The translations under genes were made by a program, and so were the position numbers. From assembly GCA_016235345.1 (NCBI GenBank), contig JACRLG010000024.1, forward strand, positions 186,001-250,000: a stretch of DNA of 64,000 nucleotides, written 5' to 3'. Positions within the stretch are counted from its first letter, which is position 1. Every line of letters begins with the position of its first letter. The DNA is from Deltaproteobacteria bacterium (GTDB lineage: Bacteria > Desulfobacterota > Desulfobacteria > Desulfobacterales > Desulfatibacillaceae). Of the stretch, positions 45,795 through 53,974 are shown piece by piece. The notes under the pieces were generated by a model. It searched no databases and was not told where the DNA came from. It worked only from the letters and a program-made list of their open reading frames with translations.

Positions 45795-46064
45795 TCAGGG
45801 CTCGGCGGGTCCGTCCTTCTTTTTCAGAAGATTGTACTGGACAATGATCTTTTTGATTCCCCCGCCCAGAAGAATCGCACCCATGAGAAAAAAGGACAGC
45901 CTGGCGAAAACCACGGTAGCGCCCGACTGGAAAGCCGGAAACTCGGCCAGGCGTTCCAGGGCGACATCGATCCTAATAAAAACTCCGGCTCCGGCCAGGG
46001 CCAGGAGGATTCCATAAGCAAGCTGACCATAGGAAGCCGTAACGGTTGCGGGTTTTTCATTCAT
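45795..46064 (-). CDS. Small two-span membrane protein, unknown
   Basis: 89 residues with two hydrophobic stretches (AYGILLALAGAGVFIRI; LSFFLMGAILLGGGI), a basic Lys-rich end and no known motif. It lies between the GspE/PilB-type gene and an acyl-CoA dehydrogenase, on the same strand as both. A plausible gene by codon use, but no family recognised. Confidence 0.6.
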   Translation of the reverse strand: MNEKPATVTASYGQLAYGILLALAGAGVFIRIDVALERLAEFPAFQSGATVVFARLSFFLMGAILLGGGIKKIIVQYNLLKKKDGPAEP

Positions 46065-46274
46065 CGGAATATCGATTTTCGTTCAAGGAAAGCGCTTATT
46101 GGCATATTATCCAGCAATATAGATATATACGGTTAGGCGGCCCGTGTCAATCGTCTCATTGCACGTCTCATTGCACGTCATTTCATTCCTCTCAAGCATA
46201 AAACCGGCAGGCGGCGGTCGTTTATGGGGAAGGACGGAGTACCCGGCAACCTCTGGCATCAGAAAAGGTATCGG

Positions 46275-47447
46275 TCAGCGTCCCAGGCCCTTTCTCAAAA
46301 GCTCGTCGGCTATCAAAAGCCGCCTTATCTCGGATGTCCCTGCCCCTATCTCGTAGAGCTTGGCATCCCTGTAAAAGCGGTTCACAGGGTATTCAGTGGT
46401 GTAGCCGTAGCCGCCGTGAATCTGGAGCGAGTTGGCCGCAGCCCTGCTGGTGGCCTCGGCGGTGTATAAAATTGCCGCTGCGGCCAGCTTGTGAAGCTCG
46501 GTTCCCTTACCGCCCTCGCGGGAGTTTTCCGCAAGCACAGCAGCCCGGTATACAAGTCCCCTTGCCGCCTCGTTTTCGGTGTACATGTCGGCGAGCTTGG
46601 CCTTGATGAGCTGAAATTCGCCTATAGGCCTGCCGAACTGCTCGCGCTTTCTGCTGTAGGAAAGGGCGAGTTCCAGGGCGGCGCTGCCCAAGCCCAGGCT
46701 GAGGGCCGCCACTATGACCCGTTCGGAGTCCAGGCCGTTCATCATGACCCTTACACCCCGGTTGACCTCGCCGAGAACGTTTTCCGCCGGGACCTTCGCG
46801 TCCATGAACACCAGCTCGCCGGTTGGGGAGCCGTGGTGGCCTATCTTTTCGATGCGCCTGGAAACGGAAAAGCCCGGAGCGCCCTTTTCAACCAAAAATG
46901 CGGTGATTCCCCTGGATTTTTTTTCCGGGTCGGTCTTGGCGTAAACAAGGGCGAGGTCGGCTATTGGCGCGTTGGTTATGAAGGTCTTGCTTCCGTTTAA
47001 GATGAAATGGTTTCCGTCCCTCACTGCGGTGGTGGTGATTCCCACGGCGTCCGAGCCCGCGCCGGGTTCGGTGAGTCCCATGCAGCCTATTATGGTTCCA
47101 TCGCAAAGGCCGGGCAGAAACCGCCGTTTCTGGTCCTCGGTGCCGTTGCGCTCCAGGTTGTGGGCGCACAGGTTCGCATGGGCGCAGTAGGAGAGGCCCA
47201 CAGCCGGGCTCACCCGCCCCATCTGCTCGGTGGCCAGTATTCCGCTTAAAAAATCCAGCCCTTCTCCGCCGTATTCCGGGGAAATGCACAGGCCGAGCAG
47301 GCCCAGGGAGCCCATCTTGGGAAAGAGGCCGTCGGGAAAACGGTCTTCCTCGTCCATCCGCTCACAGACCGGCCCAATTTCTTTTTCCATGAATTCCCGG
47401 ACGTTGTCCCTTATCATGACCTGCTGGCGGCTTAGGTTGAAATCCAT
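46275..47447 (-). CDS. Acyl-CoA dehydrogenase, isovaleryl-CoA dehydrogenase-like
   Basis: 390 residues, a normal flavoprotein of beta-oxidation or branched-chain amino-acid breakdown. The C-terminal motif reads [13 protein letters not shown], so the usual catalytic Glu of medium-chain enzymes is Ala. A Glu in [11 protein letters not shown] matches the alternative base position of isovaleryl-CoA dehydrogenase, and [13 protein letters not shown] is also like that enzyme. AAGGA 6 nt before ATG supports the start. Electrons would go to an ETF, not encoded nearby. Confidence 0.85.
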   Translation of the reverse strand: MDFNLSRQQVMIRDNVREFMEKEIGPVCERMDEEDRFPDGLFPKMGSLGLLGLCISPEYGGEGLDFLSGILATEQMGRVSPAVGLSYCAHANLCAHNLERNGTEDQKRRFLPGLCDGTIIGCMGLTEPGAGSDAVGITTTAVRDGNHFILNGSKTFITNAPIADLALVYAKTDPEKKSRGITAFLVEKGAPGFSVSRRIEKIGHHGSPTGELVFMDAKVPAENVLGEVNRGVRVMMNGLDSERVIVAALSLGLGSAALELALSYSRKREQFGRPIGEFQLIKAKLADMYTENEAARGLVYRAAVLAENSREGGKGTELHKLAAAAILYTAEATSRAAANSLQIHGGYGYTTEYPVNRFYRDAKLYEIGAGTSEIRRLLIADELLRKGLGR

Positions 47448-47533
47448 GCCTTGTCCTTAATGACGGTGGTAAAGAACACAAGTCGATTGAACGCCTTCTG
47501 CTAAAAGACCCGATCCCGACGGGCCGGGCGCAG

Positions 47534-47553
47534 ACGGGCGGTCAGCCGCCCGT
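47534..47553. other. Hairpin in divergent spacer
   Basis: ACGGGCGG-TCAG-CCGCCCGT, an 8-bp stem nested inside an outer GGGCGCA/TGCGCCC pairing, in the 273-bp spacer between divergent genes. No promoter identified. Confidence 0.4.
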
Positions 47554-47720
47554 TGCGGGTTTTGCGCCCCGTCATTGCTTTTCCCGAAAAGGGGGCAGGA
47601 TACCAATCAGGCTAAAAGATTGCAACATGCAACAGGCATGTGGTAGATGTGTTGAATCCCCCACGCTACATAGGCAGCCAGGCCGATTACTTGCGGCTCA
47701 GCCCGCGAAAGGACGCACCC

Positions 47721-48281
47721 ATGCGCATCGATTATGCAGTGAATACGGTGGTGATCCGGGAGGGTGTGGAGAAGGTCTTCAACTTCGTTTCCAGGGGCGC
47801 CCAGTACCATCGATGGCACTTTGACTACCACCTGCGGGCCGAGGCGCTGGACATCAAGGAAGGTGGAGTGGGCTCGGCCTTTTCCATCGAAGAGCTCATC
47901 GACGGGTTTTATCTTCACCACGTAGGCAGGGTGGTAGAATTCGAGCGCAACAGGCGTTTCGTGTGGCTGGGCCGTTTCGCCCTATTTTCGTGGATATGGA
48001 TAGGAACGGATTTTTACTTCACGCCGGTTCCAGAAGGGACCCTGGTGAAGGAAATCCTCTATTTCAGGATGAATCCGCTTCTGGCTCCATGCGCTCTTTT
48101 GTTCATCTGGCGAAAGGCTTACCGGCCCGCCGCCTGCCGCGCCCACATAATGGACGAGGTGACGGGCATAAAGACCATTCTGGAGTCCGGGGACTACGAC
48201 CCCAAAGACGTCACCTACGCCTTTGAGGATCCTGAGCTTTTAAGCCGGGTGAAGCGGTACGGCAAAAGGGGAGGCGGCTGA
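47721..48281 (+). CDS. SRPBCC-family protein
   Basis: About 186 residues with the helix-grip fold of ligand-binding SRPBCC/cyclase-like proteins (VFNFVSRGAQYHRWHFDYHL; IGTDFYFTPVPEGTLVKEI). ATG 47721 has AAAGGA at a 7-nt gap. A hydrophobic patch (PLLAPCALLFIW) lies late in the protein. Ligand or activity unknown. Divergent from the acyl-CoA dehydrogenase gene. Confidence 0.7.
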   Translation: MRIDYAVNTVVIREGVEKVFNFVSRGAQYHRWHFDYHLRAEALDIKEGGVGSAFSIEELIDGFYLHHVGRVVEFERNRRFVWLGRFALFSWIWIGTDFYFTPVPEGTLVKEILYFRMNPLLAPCALLFIWRKAYRPAACRAHIMDEVTGIKTILESGDYDPKDVTYAFEDPELLSRVKRYGKRGGG

Positions 48282-48356
48282 TCCGGCCTCCTGCCCTGGG
48301 TAAGGCGGGGCCGGTCCGGTCCAAATATTTTTCACCTTGCTTGAGGCGGCTTCCGT

Positions 48357-48857
48357 TCACTCGCCCCAAAGAGAGGGATCGCCGCCGCGAGTCTGGGGCC
48401 CCTGTCCCGCTGCGCCTTCCCGGCTCCGTCTTTCCCGCCACTTGTTCATGCGTTCGTGCCGCCTTTCCTCGAACATGGTCTTGAAGATGGCGAACCGCTC
48501 ATGGCCGAGAACCTGGCGGGTCTGGATGATGAAGTTGAAGCGTTCCTGGGCAAGGGCGTTCTGTGCCCTGGTAAGGCTCTGGTAACGCTCCTTCAGGGCT
48601 GCGTCGGTTGATTTCGGGTTGTTCAAGGCTGCGTCCAGATCGAGCCGTTCCTTGGCCACCGCGCTCTTGAGATCGATCATTTTCCGCTGGCTCTGGGCGT
48701 ACAGGGCTTCCAGGCGTGATTTGTCAGCGGCGGTGATGGAAAGCCTGCCGGCTGCGTCAGGGTTGTTCCACCAGCGCGCGTCCGGCGCCTGGGCAAGGCA
48801 GATTCCAACGCCCAAGAGCATCGAAACAAGGGTTATCAACGCAATTTTTCTTTTCAT
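48357..48857 (-). CDS. Spy/CpxP/ZraP-like periplasmic stress protein
   Basis: 166 residues with a signal peptide (ALITLVSMLLGVGICLAQ) and a long helical body (KSRLEALYAQSQRKMIDLKS; ALKERYQSLTRAQNALAQER) like Spy/CpxP/heavy-metal-resistance proteins, which act as periplasmic chaperones or metal sensors. AAGGAG precedes the ATG. It is the third gene of the unit with the ECF sigma and anti-sigma, 38 bp after the latter, and so may be a target of that sigma factor. Confidence 0.75.
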   Translation of the reverse strand: MKRKIALITLVSMLLGVGICLAQAPDARWWNNPDAAGRLSITAADKSRLEALYAQSQRKMIDLKSAVAKERLDLDAALNNPKSTDAALKERYQSLTRAQNALAQERFNFIIQTRQVLGHERFAIFKTMFEERRHERMNKWRERRSREGAAGQGPQTRGGDPSLWGE

Positions 48858-48895
48858 TGCCTGCTCCTTTAAAGGGCGGTTTTCGCCCGGATTGT

Positions 48896-49429
48896 TCAGA
48901 CCGGCGAGGCGAAGTCGGTAAAATCCTCATCGTAGGTCATGTCACCGAAGGCTTCCTCGTCTTCTTCGATAAGAACCCCCGCCATTTCCAGGTAATCCGG
49001 CGGAAGCACATTTTGGGCATAGGCTTCCGGTTCCTCGAAAAAGAGAGGCTCGTTTTCCGTATATTCGGTCACAAGGGGCTCTATGCCGGGAGTCAAACGG
49101 GTGTTGAGGGTGAAAAGCGCCGTTACGGCGAAAACCACCACAAAGGCCGCAGCCAGGGCCACGCGGAAAGCACGGCCCTGGAAAAGGGAGCCGCTTTTGG
49201 CCGGTTCCGGCGGAAGCAGTATCCTGCGTTTCATGGCCGGGACCGACCGGCGGGACATCTCGCCCAGTTTCGCAAGAGAGCCCGCCATATCCTCCGCCTC
49301 CCTTTTGCAGGAAGGGCAGGATTCAAGGTGCCGGAGGGTTTCGGCGGAAGCTTCACCGGGGAAGGCCACTGCCTCGAAAAGGGAGTTTTCGGAAAGATTT
49401 CCGCATTTGGCTTTTACGGTCTTTTTCAT
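48896..49429 (-). CDS. Membrane anti-sigma factor with zinc-binding domain
   Basis: 177 residues. Cytoplasmic HxxxCxxC zinc motif (RHLESCPSCKRE, about 33-44), one membrane segment (VALAAAFVVVFAVTALF, about 90) and an acidic periplasmic tail (VLIEEDEEAFGDMTYDEDF). This is the standard ZAS anti-sigma layout. Its ATG overlaps the sigma stop as ATGA, so the two proteins are made in proportion. Confidence 0.85.
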   Translation of the reverse strand: MKKTVKAKCGNLSENSLFEAVAFPGEASAETLRHLESCPSCKREAEDMAGSLAKLGEMSRRSVPAMKRRILLPPEPAKSGSLFQGRAFRVALAAAFVVVFAVTALFTLNTRLTPGIEPLVTEYTENEPLFFEEPEAYAQNVLPPDYLEMAGVLIEEDEEAFGDMTYDEDFTDFASPV

Positions 49430-50052
49430 GGCGCGGCCTCCGTTAAAAAGGATGAAAGCCCGTCATTTGCCCTGAACTTGGCTAACGCCCTGTAAAGATG
49501 CGTCTTTACGGTGCTTTCGTCCTTCTGAAGCGTTTCTGCGATTTCCCTCAAGCCCAACTGGTCCATGAACCTTAGGGTGAAGACCTCCCGCTCCATCTTT
49601 GAGAGGGAGGCGGAAAAGCCCTCCAGCAGGCTTTTGAATTCGCCCTCCATGACCCTGTCCAGGGGCGAAGGGGTTACAGTGTCGGGCACTTCCAGTTCTT
49701 CCTCGTTTTCATTCATGCCCGCGTTCTTTGGCCCGAACCGGAAAAGGTCGAAAAATTTCCGCTTCCTCGAATGGTCCAGGCTCCGGTTGACCGCTATGCG
49801 ATAAAGCCAGGATTGAAATTTTTCCGGTTCCTTCAGGCTCGAAATTTTTTGCCAGGCCGTGATGAACACCTCCTGGGTGATGTCTTCGGCATCCATTGCC
49901 GAGCGGACCCTGAAATAAACCATGCGATGGATCCGCCCGGCGTGAATGTTGATTATCCGGTCAAAGGCCATGCGGTCGCCTTTTTGGGACCGGCGGACAA
50001 GTTCCGATATGGATTCCTCTCCGTCGGTGATCGTTCCGGGGCCGTTCATCAA
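49426..50052 (-). CDS. ECF-type RNA polymerase sigma factor
   Basis: 208 residues. Region 2 (DAEDITQEVFITAWQKISSL; FQSWLYRIAVNRSLDHSRK) and region 4 (REVFTLRFMDQLGLREIAET) with the helix-turn-helix are clear. A charged linker lies between (MNENEEELEVPD). It is probably held by the anti-sigma factor encoded next until an envelope or redox signal. Start uncertain by one codon (two Met). Confidence 0.93.
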   Translation of the reverse strand: MMNGPGTITDGEESISELVRRSQKGDRMAFDRIINIHAGRIHRMVYFRVRSAMDAEDITQEVFITAWQKISSLKEPEKFQSWLYRIAVNRSLDHSRKRKFFDLFRFGPKNAGMNENEEELEVPDTVTPSPLDRVMEGEFKSLLEGFSASLSKMEREVFTLRFMDQLGLREIAETLQKDESTVKTHLYRALAKFRANDGLSSFLTEAAP

Positions 50053-50068
50053 TGATGAGCCTTTTTGG

Positions 50069-50086
50069 GGCCTGTTGGAAAAGGCC
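50069..50086. repeat. Mini-hairpin
   Basis: GGCCTGTTGGAAAAGGCC, related to the mini-hairpins beside elements D and E, 17 bp upstream of the sigma gene start. Confidence 0.4.
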
Positions 50087-50151
50087 GGTTATGCCGCCTT
50101 ATCGAATGAATTCCGCGCAACGGCCCGCTTTTGCTGACGGGCCGTTAAAGA

Positions 50152-50469
50152 TCACCACCTGCTGCAATCGTTGTGCCTTGCCCTGTAGATGTTGCGGCTG
50201 GCCCGGTCCTGCATGTGATGGATGCGGCGGTATTCGTTGCGGCTCATGTGGCCATCGCGCCAGGCGTTCCTGCGGGCGTGCTCGATTCTCCCCTGGCCGT
50301 GTTCCAGCGCCCTGTATTCGCCCCTGGTGACTTCGCCTGACCTTAAGCCCTGGTGGATGCGATATTGCTGCCGGGCTTCCCTTGCCCTGGCGGGCTGTGC
50401 AAGCGCCGTTCCAAGGGTTGAAAAAACCAGAAGAGCCGCCGCCGCCGAGACCAACATTATTTTCTTCAT
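50152..50469 (-). CDS. Small secreted basic protein with EF-hand-like repeats
   Basis: About 105 residues. Signal peptide (KKIMLVSAAAALLVFSTLG...ALA), then two similar segments: GLRSGEVTRGEYRALE and AWRDGHMSRNEYRRIH, each resembling a degenerate EF-hand-type D/S-x-x loop. It is rich in Arg and His. GGGGAG 7 nt before ATG 50469. It lies upstream of the ECF sigma gene on the same strand and may belong to the same stress response. Confidence 0.72.
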   Translation of the reverse strand: MKKIMLVSAAAALLVFSTLGTALAQPARAREARQQYRIHQGLRSGEVTRGEYRALEHGQGRIEHARRNAWRDGHMSRNEYRRIHHMQDRASRNIYRARHNDCSRW

Positions 50470-50696
50470 TTCGAATCTCCCCTTCATGCGCTTGTTGTCG
50501 TGTCCGGCCTTGGCATCGCCTTTGGCCGCTGACCGGTATGGAACAGATTCCGGTGACTTAATGCGTATGACGGATCGAAAAAGGAATTGGTCTACAAGGA
50601 GAAAAAAATTTTTTAAGCTCTTGAATTACTTATAACATCGATTGGGGTCAAAAGGCTTCGGGAGCGAATGGGCGTGAGGGCGGAATAGGAAGGATT

Positions 50697-51161
50697 CTAC
50701 TTGCGGAGGTAAAAACCAAGGGCTGCGTCATAGGCTCCTGCGGCCAGGGAGAACTGGACCCCCACGTAGAGGTCTTCAACCACCCGCACCACGGCCCGGC
50801 GATTGATAAGCGAGTCCTTGCCGTCGTCCAGCTTGAATTCGATGCTGACCAGATCGCCCTTTTTGAGCTGGTGGGCGGACGAGGTGAGAAAGCCGATTCC
50901 GCCCTGGGATACGTTTTTCACGGTCATGCGCCCGCCTCTGCCGGTGGGGCCGGAGTAGCGCCCCTCCAGGCTCGTGGGCTTTCGGTAAGCCCTGCGGAAT
51001 TCAAGGTGAACGCCGTAGATGTTGCGGCAGCGGCAGCGGACCTTCAGGGCGTCCTTGCGCTCCTTGAACTTGGCCACGTTGGTCACGCGGGCCAGCTTGC
51101 AGTGAGGGCACACGAGAAGCGCCGTATCGTCGTGATCCACGTATGCCTTGGTGATTTCCAT
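50697..51161 (-). CDS. PilZ-domain protein with N-terminal Cys cluster
   Basis: 154 residues. An N-terminal CPHC and CRCR pair suggests a zinc ribbon. A PilZ domain follows with c-di-GMP-binding signatures RRAYRK (RxxxR) and NVSQGGIGF (D/NxSxxG). So it should bind cyclic di-GMP and relay it to a target. AGGAG 9 nt before ATG. Stands alone. Confidence 0.85.
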   Translation of the reverse strand: MEITKAYVDHDDTALLVCPHCKLARVTNVAKFKERKDALKVRCRCRNIYGVHLEFRRAYRKPTSLEGRYSGPTGRGGRMTVKNVSQGGIGFLTSSAHQLKKGDLVSIEFKLDDGKDSLINRRAVVRVVEDLYVGVQFSLAAGAYDAALGFYLRK

Positions 51162-51455
51162 GCCGTTAAGCTCCTGATTTTCTCACATCCCAGGCAGTAT
51201 ATCAGCACCTTTTACAAATGCAAGTCAAACGAGACGGCGAAAACGCCCGATGGCCCCAAAATTTTCGTAAAGCCTGAAATCTCTTGCTGCACGCCTCTTT
51301 TACGTGATATTTAATTAGGTTATTCCGCAAGGCCATTAGCAACTGCCGGGTGAAAGCCTGGAAGATGCGGATATGGAGCCCTTGGGCTATATGCCGGGCT
51401 TGCGCCAGCCAAGCCTTTTGGCGGCTCTGTCAAATTCATATACCTTAAAGCACAC

Positions 51456-52577
51456 ATGATCGATTTATTCAAGAATTGGACTAAAAGATACCTGTCAGAC
51501 CCGCAGGTCATCATCTTGGTGCTTTTACTGGCCCTTGGATTCGTGTTGGTTTTCACCCTGGGGAACATGCTTGCGCCCGTGATAGCGGCCCTTGTTATCG
51601 CCTTTCTTCTGGAGGGGCTGGTGGGCCGCCTTCAAAAAATGGGCGTCAAGCGGATTACCGGGGTCATGCTTGTGTTTTGCATTTTCATGGCCTGCCTTGT
51701 GGCCTTGCTGGTGATTCTTCTGCCCATGCTGGTAAACCAGGTGCGGCAGCTTGTGGCCGAGCTTCCCAGGATGGTTCAGAGTACCCGGGAGGCGCTCACG
51801 AATCTTCCGATTCGTCACCCGGAACTTGTTTCACAGGAACACATAAGGCAGATTCTTGACAGCTTCGCCAGCCAGATCACCGACATGGGCCAGGGCCTCT
51901 TTTTTCTGTCTCTGGCCTCGGTGAGGGGCCTTATCACTTTCGTGGTCTACCTGGTCCTGGTTCCGCTTCTGGTGTTTTTCTTTTTGAAGGATAAATTCAA
52001 GATAGTGGCATGGATACGGAAGTTCCTGCCCCGCGAAAGGCATCTGGCGTCTTCGGTCTGGCAGGAGGTCAACCGACAGATGTCGAATTATGTCCGGGGG
52101 CAGTTTTTGAGGTTTCTTATCGTCTGGGGGGCGACCTATGTCACCTATCTGGCCCTTGGCCTTAATTATTCCATGCTGGTGGGCCTTTTGGTGGGCCTTT
52201 CCACCGTGATACCATATATAGGCGCGGTGACCGTAACCGTCCCGGTGGCGCTTTTCGCCCTTTTTCAATGGGGATGGAGCCCGCAGACGGTATATGCCAT
52301 GATCGCATACGGAGTGTTGCACCTCCTGGACGGCAATCTTCTGGCCCCGCTTCTCTTGTCCGGCGTGGTGAACCTGCACCCGGTGGCAATTATAGTGGCA
52401 GTACTGGTTTTTGGCGGGCTGTGGGGGATATGGGGGCTCTTTTTCGCCATTCCGCTCGCCACCCTTTTCAACGCTGTGATAAACGCCTGGCTTATAAGGC
52501 TTGAATATCAGAGACGGATTCAACAGGATCAATCGCAGGCATCCCCAACACAACCAATGACGGAGAAAGCGGAATGA
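51456..52577 (+). CDS. AI-2E family transporter (PerM/TqsA-like)
   Basis: 373 residues, about eight membrane segments in the family layout (IILVLLLALGFVLVFTLGNM; YLVLVPLLVFFFLKD; LLVGLSTVIPYIGAVTVTVP). The name is from TqsA; many members transport other substrates or are Na+/H+ exchangers. The stop overlaps the thiolase start as ATGA, indicating coupled translation with a metabolic enzyme. Confidence 0.85.
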   Translation: MIDLFKNWTKRYLSDPQVIILVLLLALGFVLVFTLGNMLAPVIAALVIAFLLEGLVGRLQKMGVKRITGVMLVFCIFMACLVALLVILLPMLVNQVRQLVAELPRMVQSTREALTNLPIRHPELVSQEHIRQILDSFASQITDMGQGLFFLSLASVRGLITFVVYLVLVPLLVFFFLKDKFKIVAWIRKFLPRERHLASSVWQEVNRQMSNYVRGQFLRFLIVWGATYVTYLALGLNYSMLVGLLVGLSTVIPYIGAVTVTVPVALFALFQWGWSPQTVYAMIAYGVLHLLDGNLLAPLLLSGVVNLHPVAIIVAVLVFGGLWGIWGLFFAIPLATLFNAVINAWLIRLEYQRRIQQDQSQASPTQPMTEKAE

Positions 52578-53752
52578 AGGAAGCGGTAATAGTGAGCGCG
52601 GTAAGAACCCCCCTGGGCGGATTCAACGGAGGCCTTTCCGGCGTGGGAGCCACCGATCTGGGCGGCCTTGTGATCGCCGAGGCGGTGAAAAGGGCCGGGA
52701 TAACCAAGGACGCGATAAACGAGGTAATAATGGGCCAGGTGCTTCCCCTGGGCTACGGACAGAACCCGGCCAAGCAGGCGGCCATAAAGGCCGGCCTTCC
52801 CTGGGAGGCCGAATGCATAACCATCAACAAGGTGTGCGGTTCGGCCTTGAAGGCGGTGATGCTGGCTGCCCAGGCGGTGGCCGTGGGCGACGCGGACGTG
52901 GTGGTGGCGGGCGGCATGGAAAACATGAGCATGGCCCCGTACTTTCTTCCCAAGGCCCGCACGGGCTACCGCATGGGCCACGGCCAGATTCTGGATTCCA
53001 TGATCCACGACGGCCTTTGGGACCACGTGAACGACTTTCACATGGGCATGAGCAACGAGCTTTGTTCTGAAAGATACTCCATCTCCCGCGAGGACCAGGA
53101 CAGGTTCGCCGCTGAATCCTATAAAAGGTCGCTGGAGGCCATAGGTTCGGGCAGGTTTGCGGATGAAATCGTCCCGGTTGAGATTCCCCAGAGAAAGGGC
53201 CCGCCCAAGGTTTTCGACACCGATGAATGCCCCCGCGAAACCAGCTTCGAGGCCCTTTCAAAGATGCCCCCGGCCTTCAAGAAGGACGGAGTGGGCACCG
53301 CCGGAAACGCCTCGGTGATCTCCGACGGCGCCGCCGCAGTAGTTGTGATGAGCCGCGAAAAGGCCGCCGAGCTTGGCTGCAAGGTCCTGGTTTCCATAGG
53401 GGCCCAGGCTTCATACGGCATTGACATGAAATACGTGCTGGTGGCCCCCATCTGGGCCGTGCCCAAGGCCCTCAAAAAGGAAGGCGTCGGTATCGCCGAC
53501 GTTGACCTTTTCGAGATCAACGAGGCCTTTTCAGGCTCCACCTGCGCCGTGATGAAGGAGCTTTCCCTTGACCCGGCCAGGGTGAACGTAAACGGCGGCT
53601 CCGTGTCCCTTGGGCATCCCATCGGCGGATCCGGCTGCCGGGTTCTGGTCACCCTTATCCACGAGATGCGCAAAAGGGGATCCAAAACCGGAGTGGCCTC
53701 GCTGTGCCTGGGCGGGGGAGAGGCAGTGGCTCTGGTTGTCAAGGCAGACTAG
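52574..53752 (+). CDS. Acetyl-CoA C-acetyltransferase (thiolase)
   Basis: 392 residues, a biosynthetic-type thiolase. The acylated Cys is in TINKVCGSALKAV (about residue 88); the His of the catalytic pair is in SLGHPIGGSG, and the second Cys is in ASLCLGGGEA. Condenses or cleaves acetoacetyl-CoA, probably in beta-oxidation or storage-polymer metabolism. ATGA overlap with the transporter gene. The stop lies 2 bp before hairpin element G. Confidence 0.94.
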   Translation: MKEAVIVSAVRTPLGGFNGGLSGVGATDLGGLVIAEAVKRAGITKDAINEVIMGQVLPLGYGQNPAKQAAIKAGLPWEAECITINKVCGSALKAVMLAAQAVAVGDADVVVAGGMENMSMAPYFLPKARTGYRMGHGQILDSMIHDGLWDHVNDFHMGMSNELCSERYSISREDQDRFAAESYKRSLEAIGSGRFADEIVPVEIPQRKGPPKVFDTDECPRETSFEALSKMPPAFKKDGVGTAGNASVISDGAAAVVVMSREKAAELGCKVLVSIGAQASYGIDMKYVLVAPIWAVPKALKKEGVGIADVDLFEINEAFSGSTCAVMKELSLDPARVNVNGGSVSLGHPIGGSGCRVLVTLIHEMRKRGSKTGVASLCLGGGEAVALVVKAD

Positions 53753-53754
53753 CA

Positions 53755-53874
53755 GGCCGTCCACAAGCGCGAACTGCTGTGTCAGGCGTCGCAGCGCGGG
53801 TCGGTCATGTACGACCAGTACTATTCCTCCCCGCGCTGCTCGCCTTCCTTGCATTTCATCGCTTGTGATCGGCC
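53755..53874 (+). repeat. Hairpin element copy G
   Basis: The arms are GGCCG-TC-CACAAGCG and CGCTTGTG-AT-CGGCC. The usual AAAAACG/CGTTTTT is replaced on both sides by CACAAGCG/CGCTTGTG, keeping pairing. Middle stem GCAGCGCGGG/CCCGCGCTGC, inner hairpin GGTCGT-type. 2 nt after the thiolase stop, same strand. Confidence 0.87.
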
Positions 53875-53928
53875 TTTTGCAGCCTGCTTGTTTATTGGCT
53901 CTTCCGAAATAGCTATGCTGATTTGAAC

Positions 53929-53964
53929 AGGGGCCGGGGCGGATTTGAAAACGCTCCGGCCCCT
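53929..53964 (+). terminator. Rho-independent-like terminator
   Basis: AGGGGCCGGGGCG and CGCTCCGGCCCCT form a 13-bp stem with one mismatch and a 10-nt loop, followed by TTGTCC. It lies between convergent genes, downstream of the thiolase. Confidence 0.6.
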
Positions 53965-53974
53965 TTGTCCCGGG

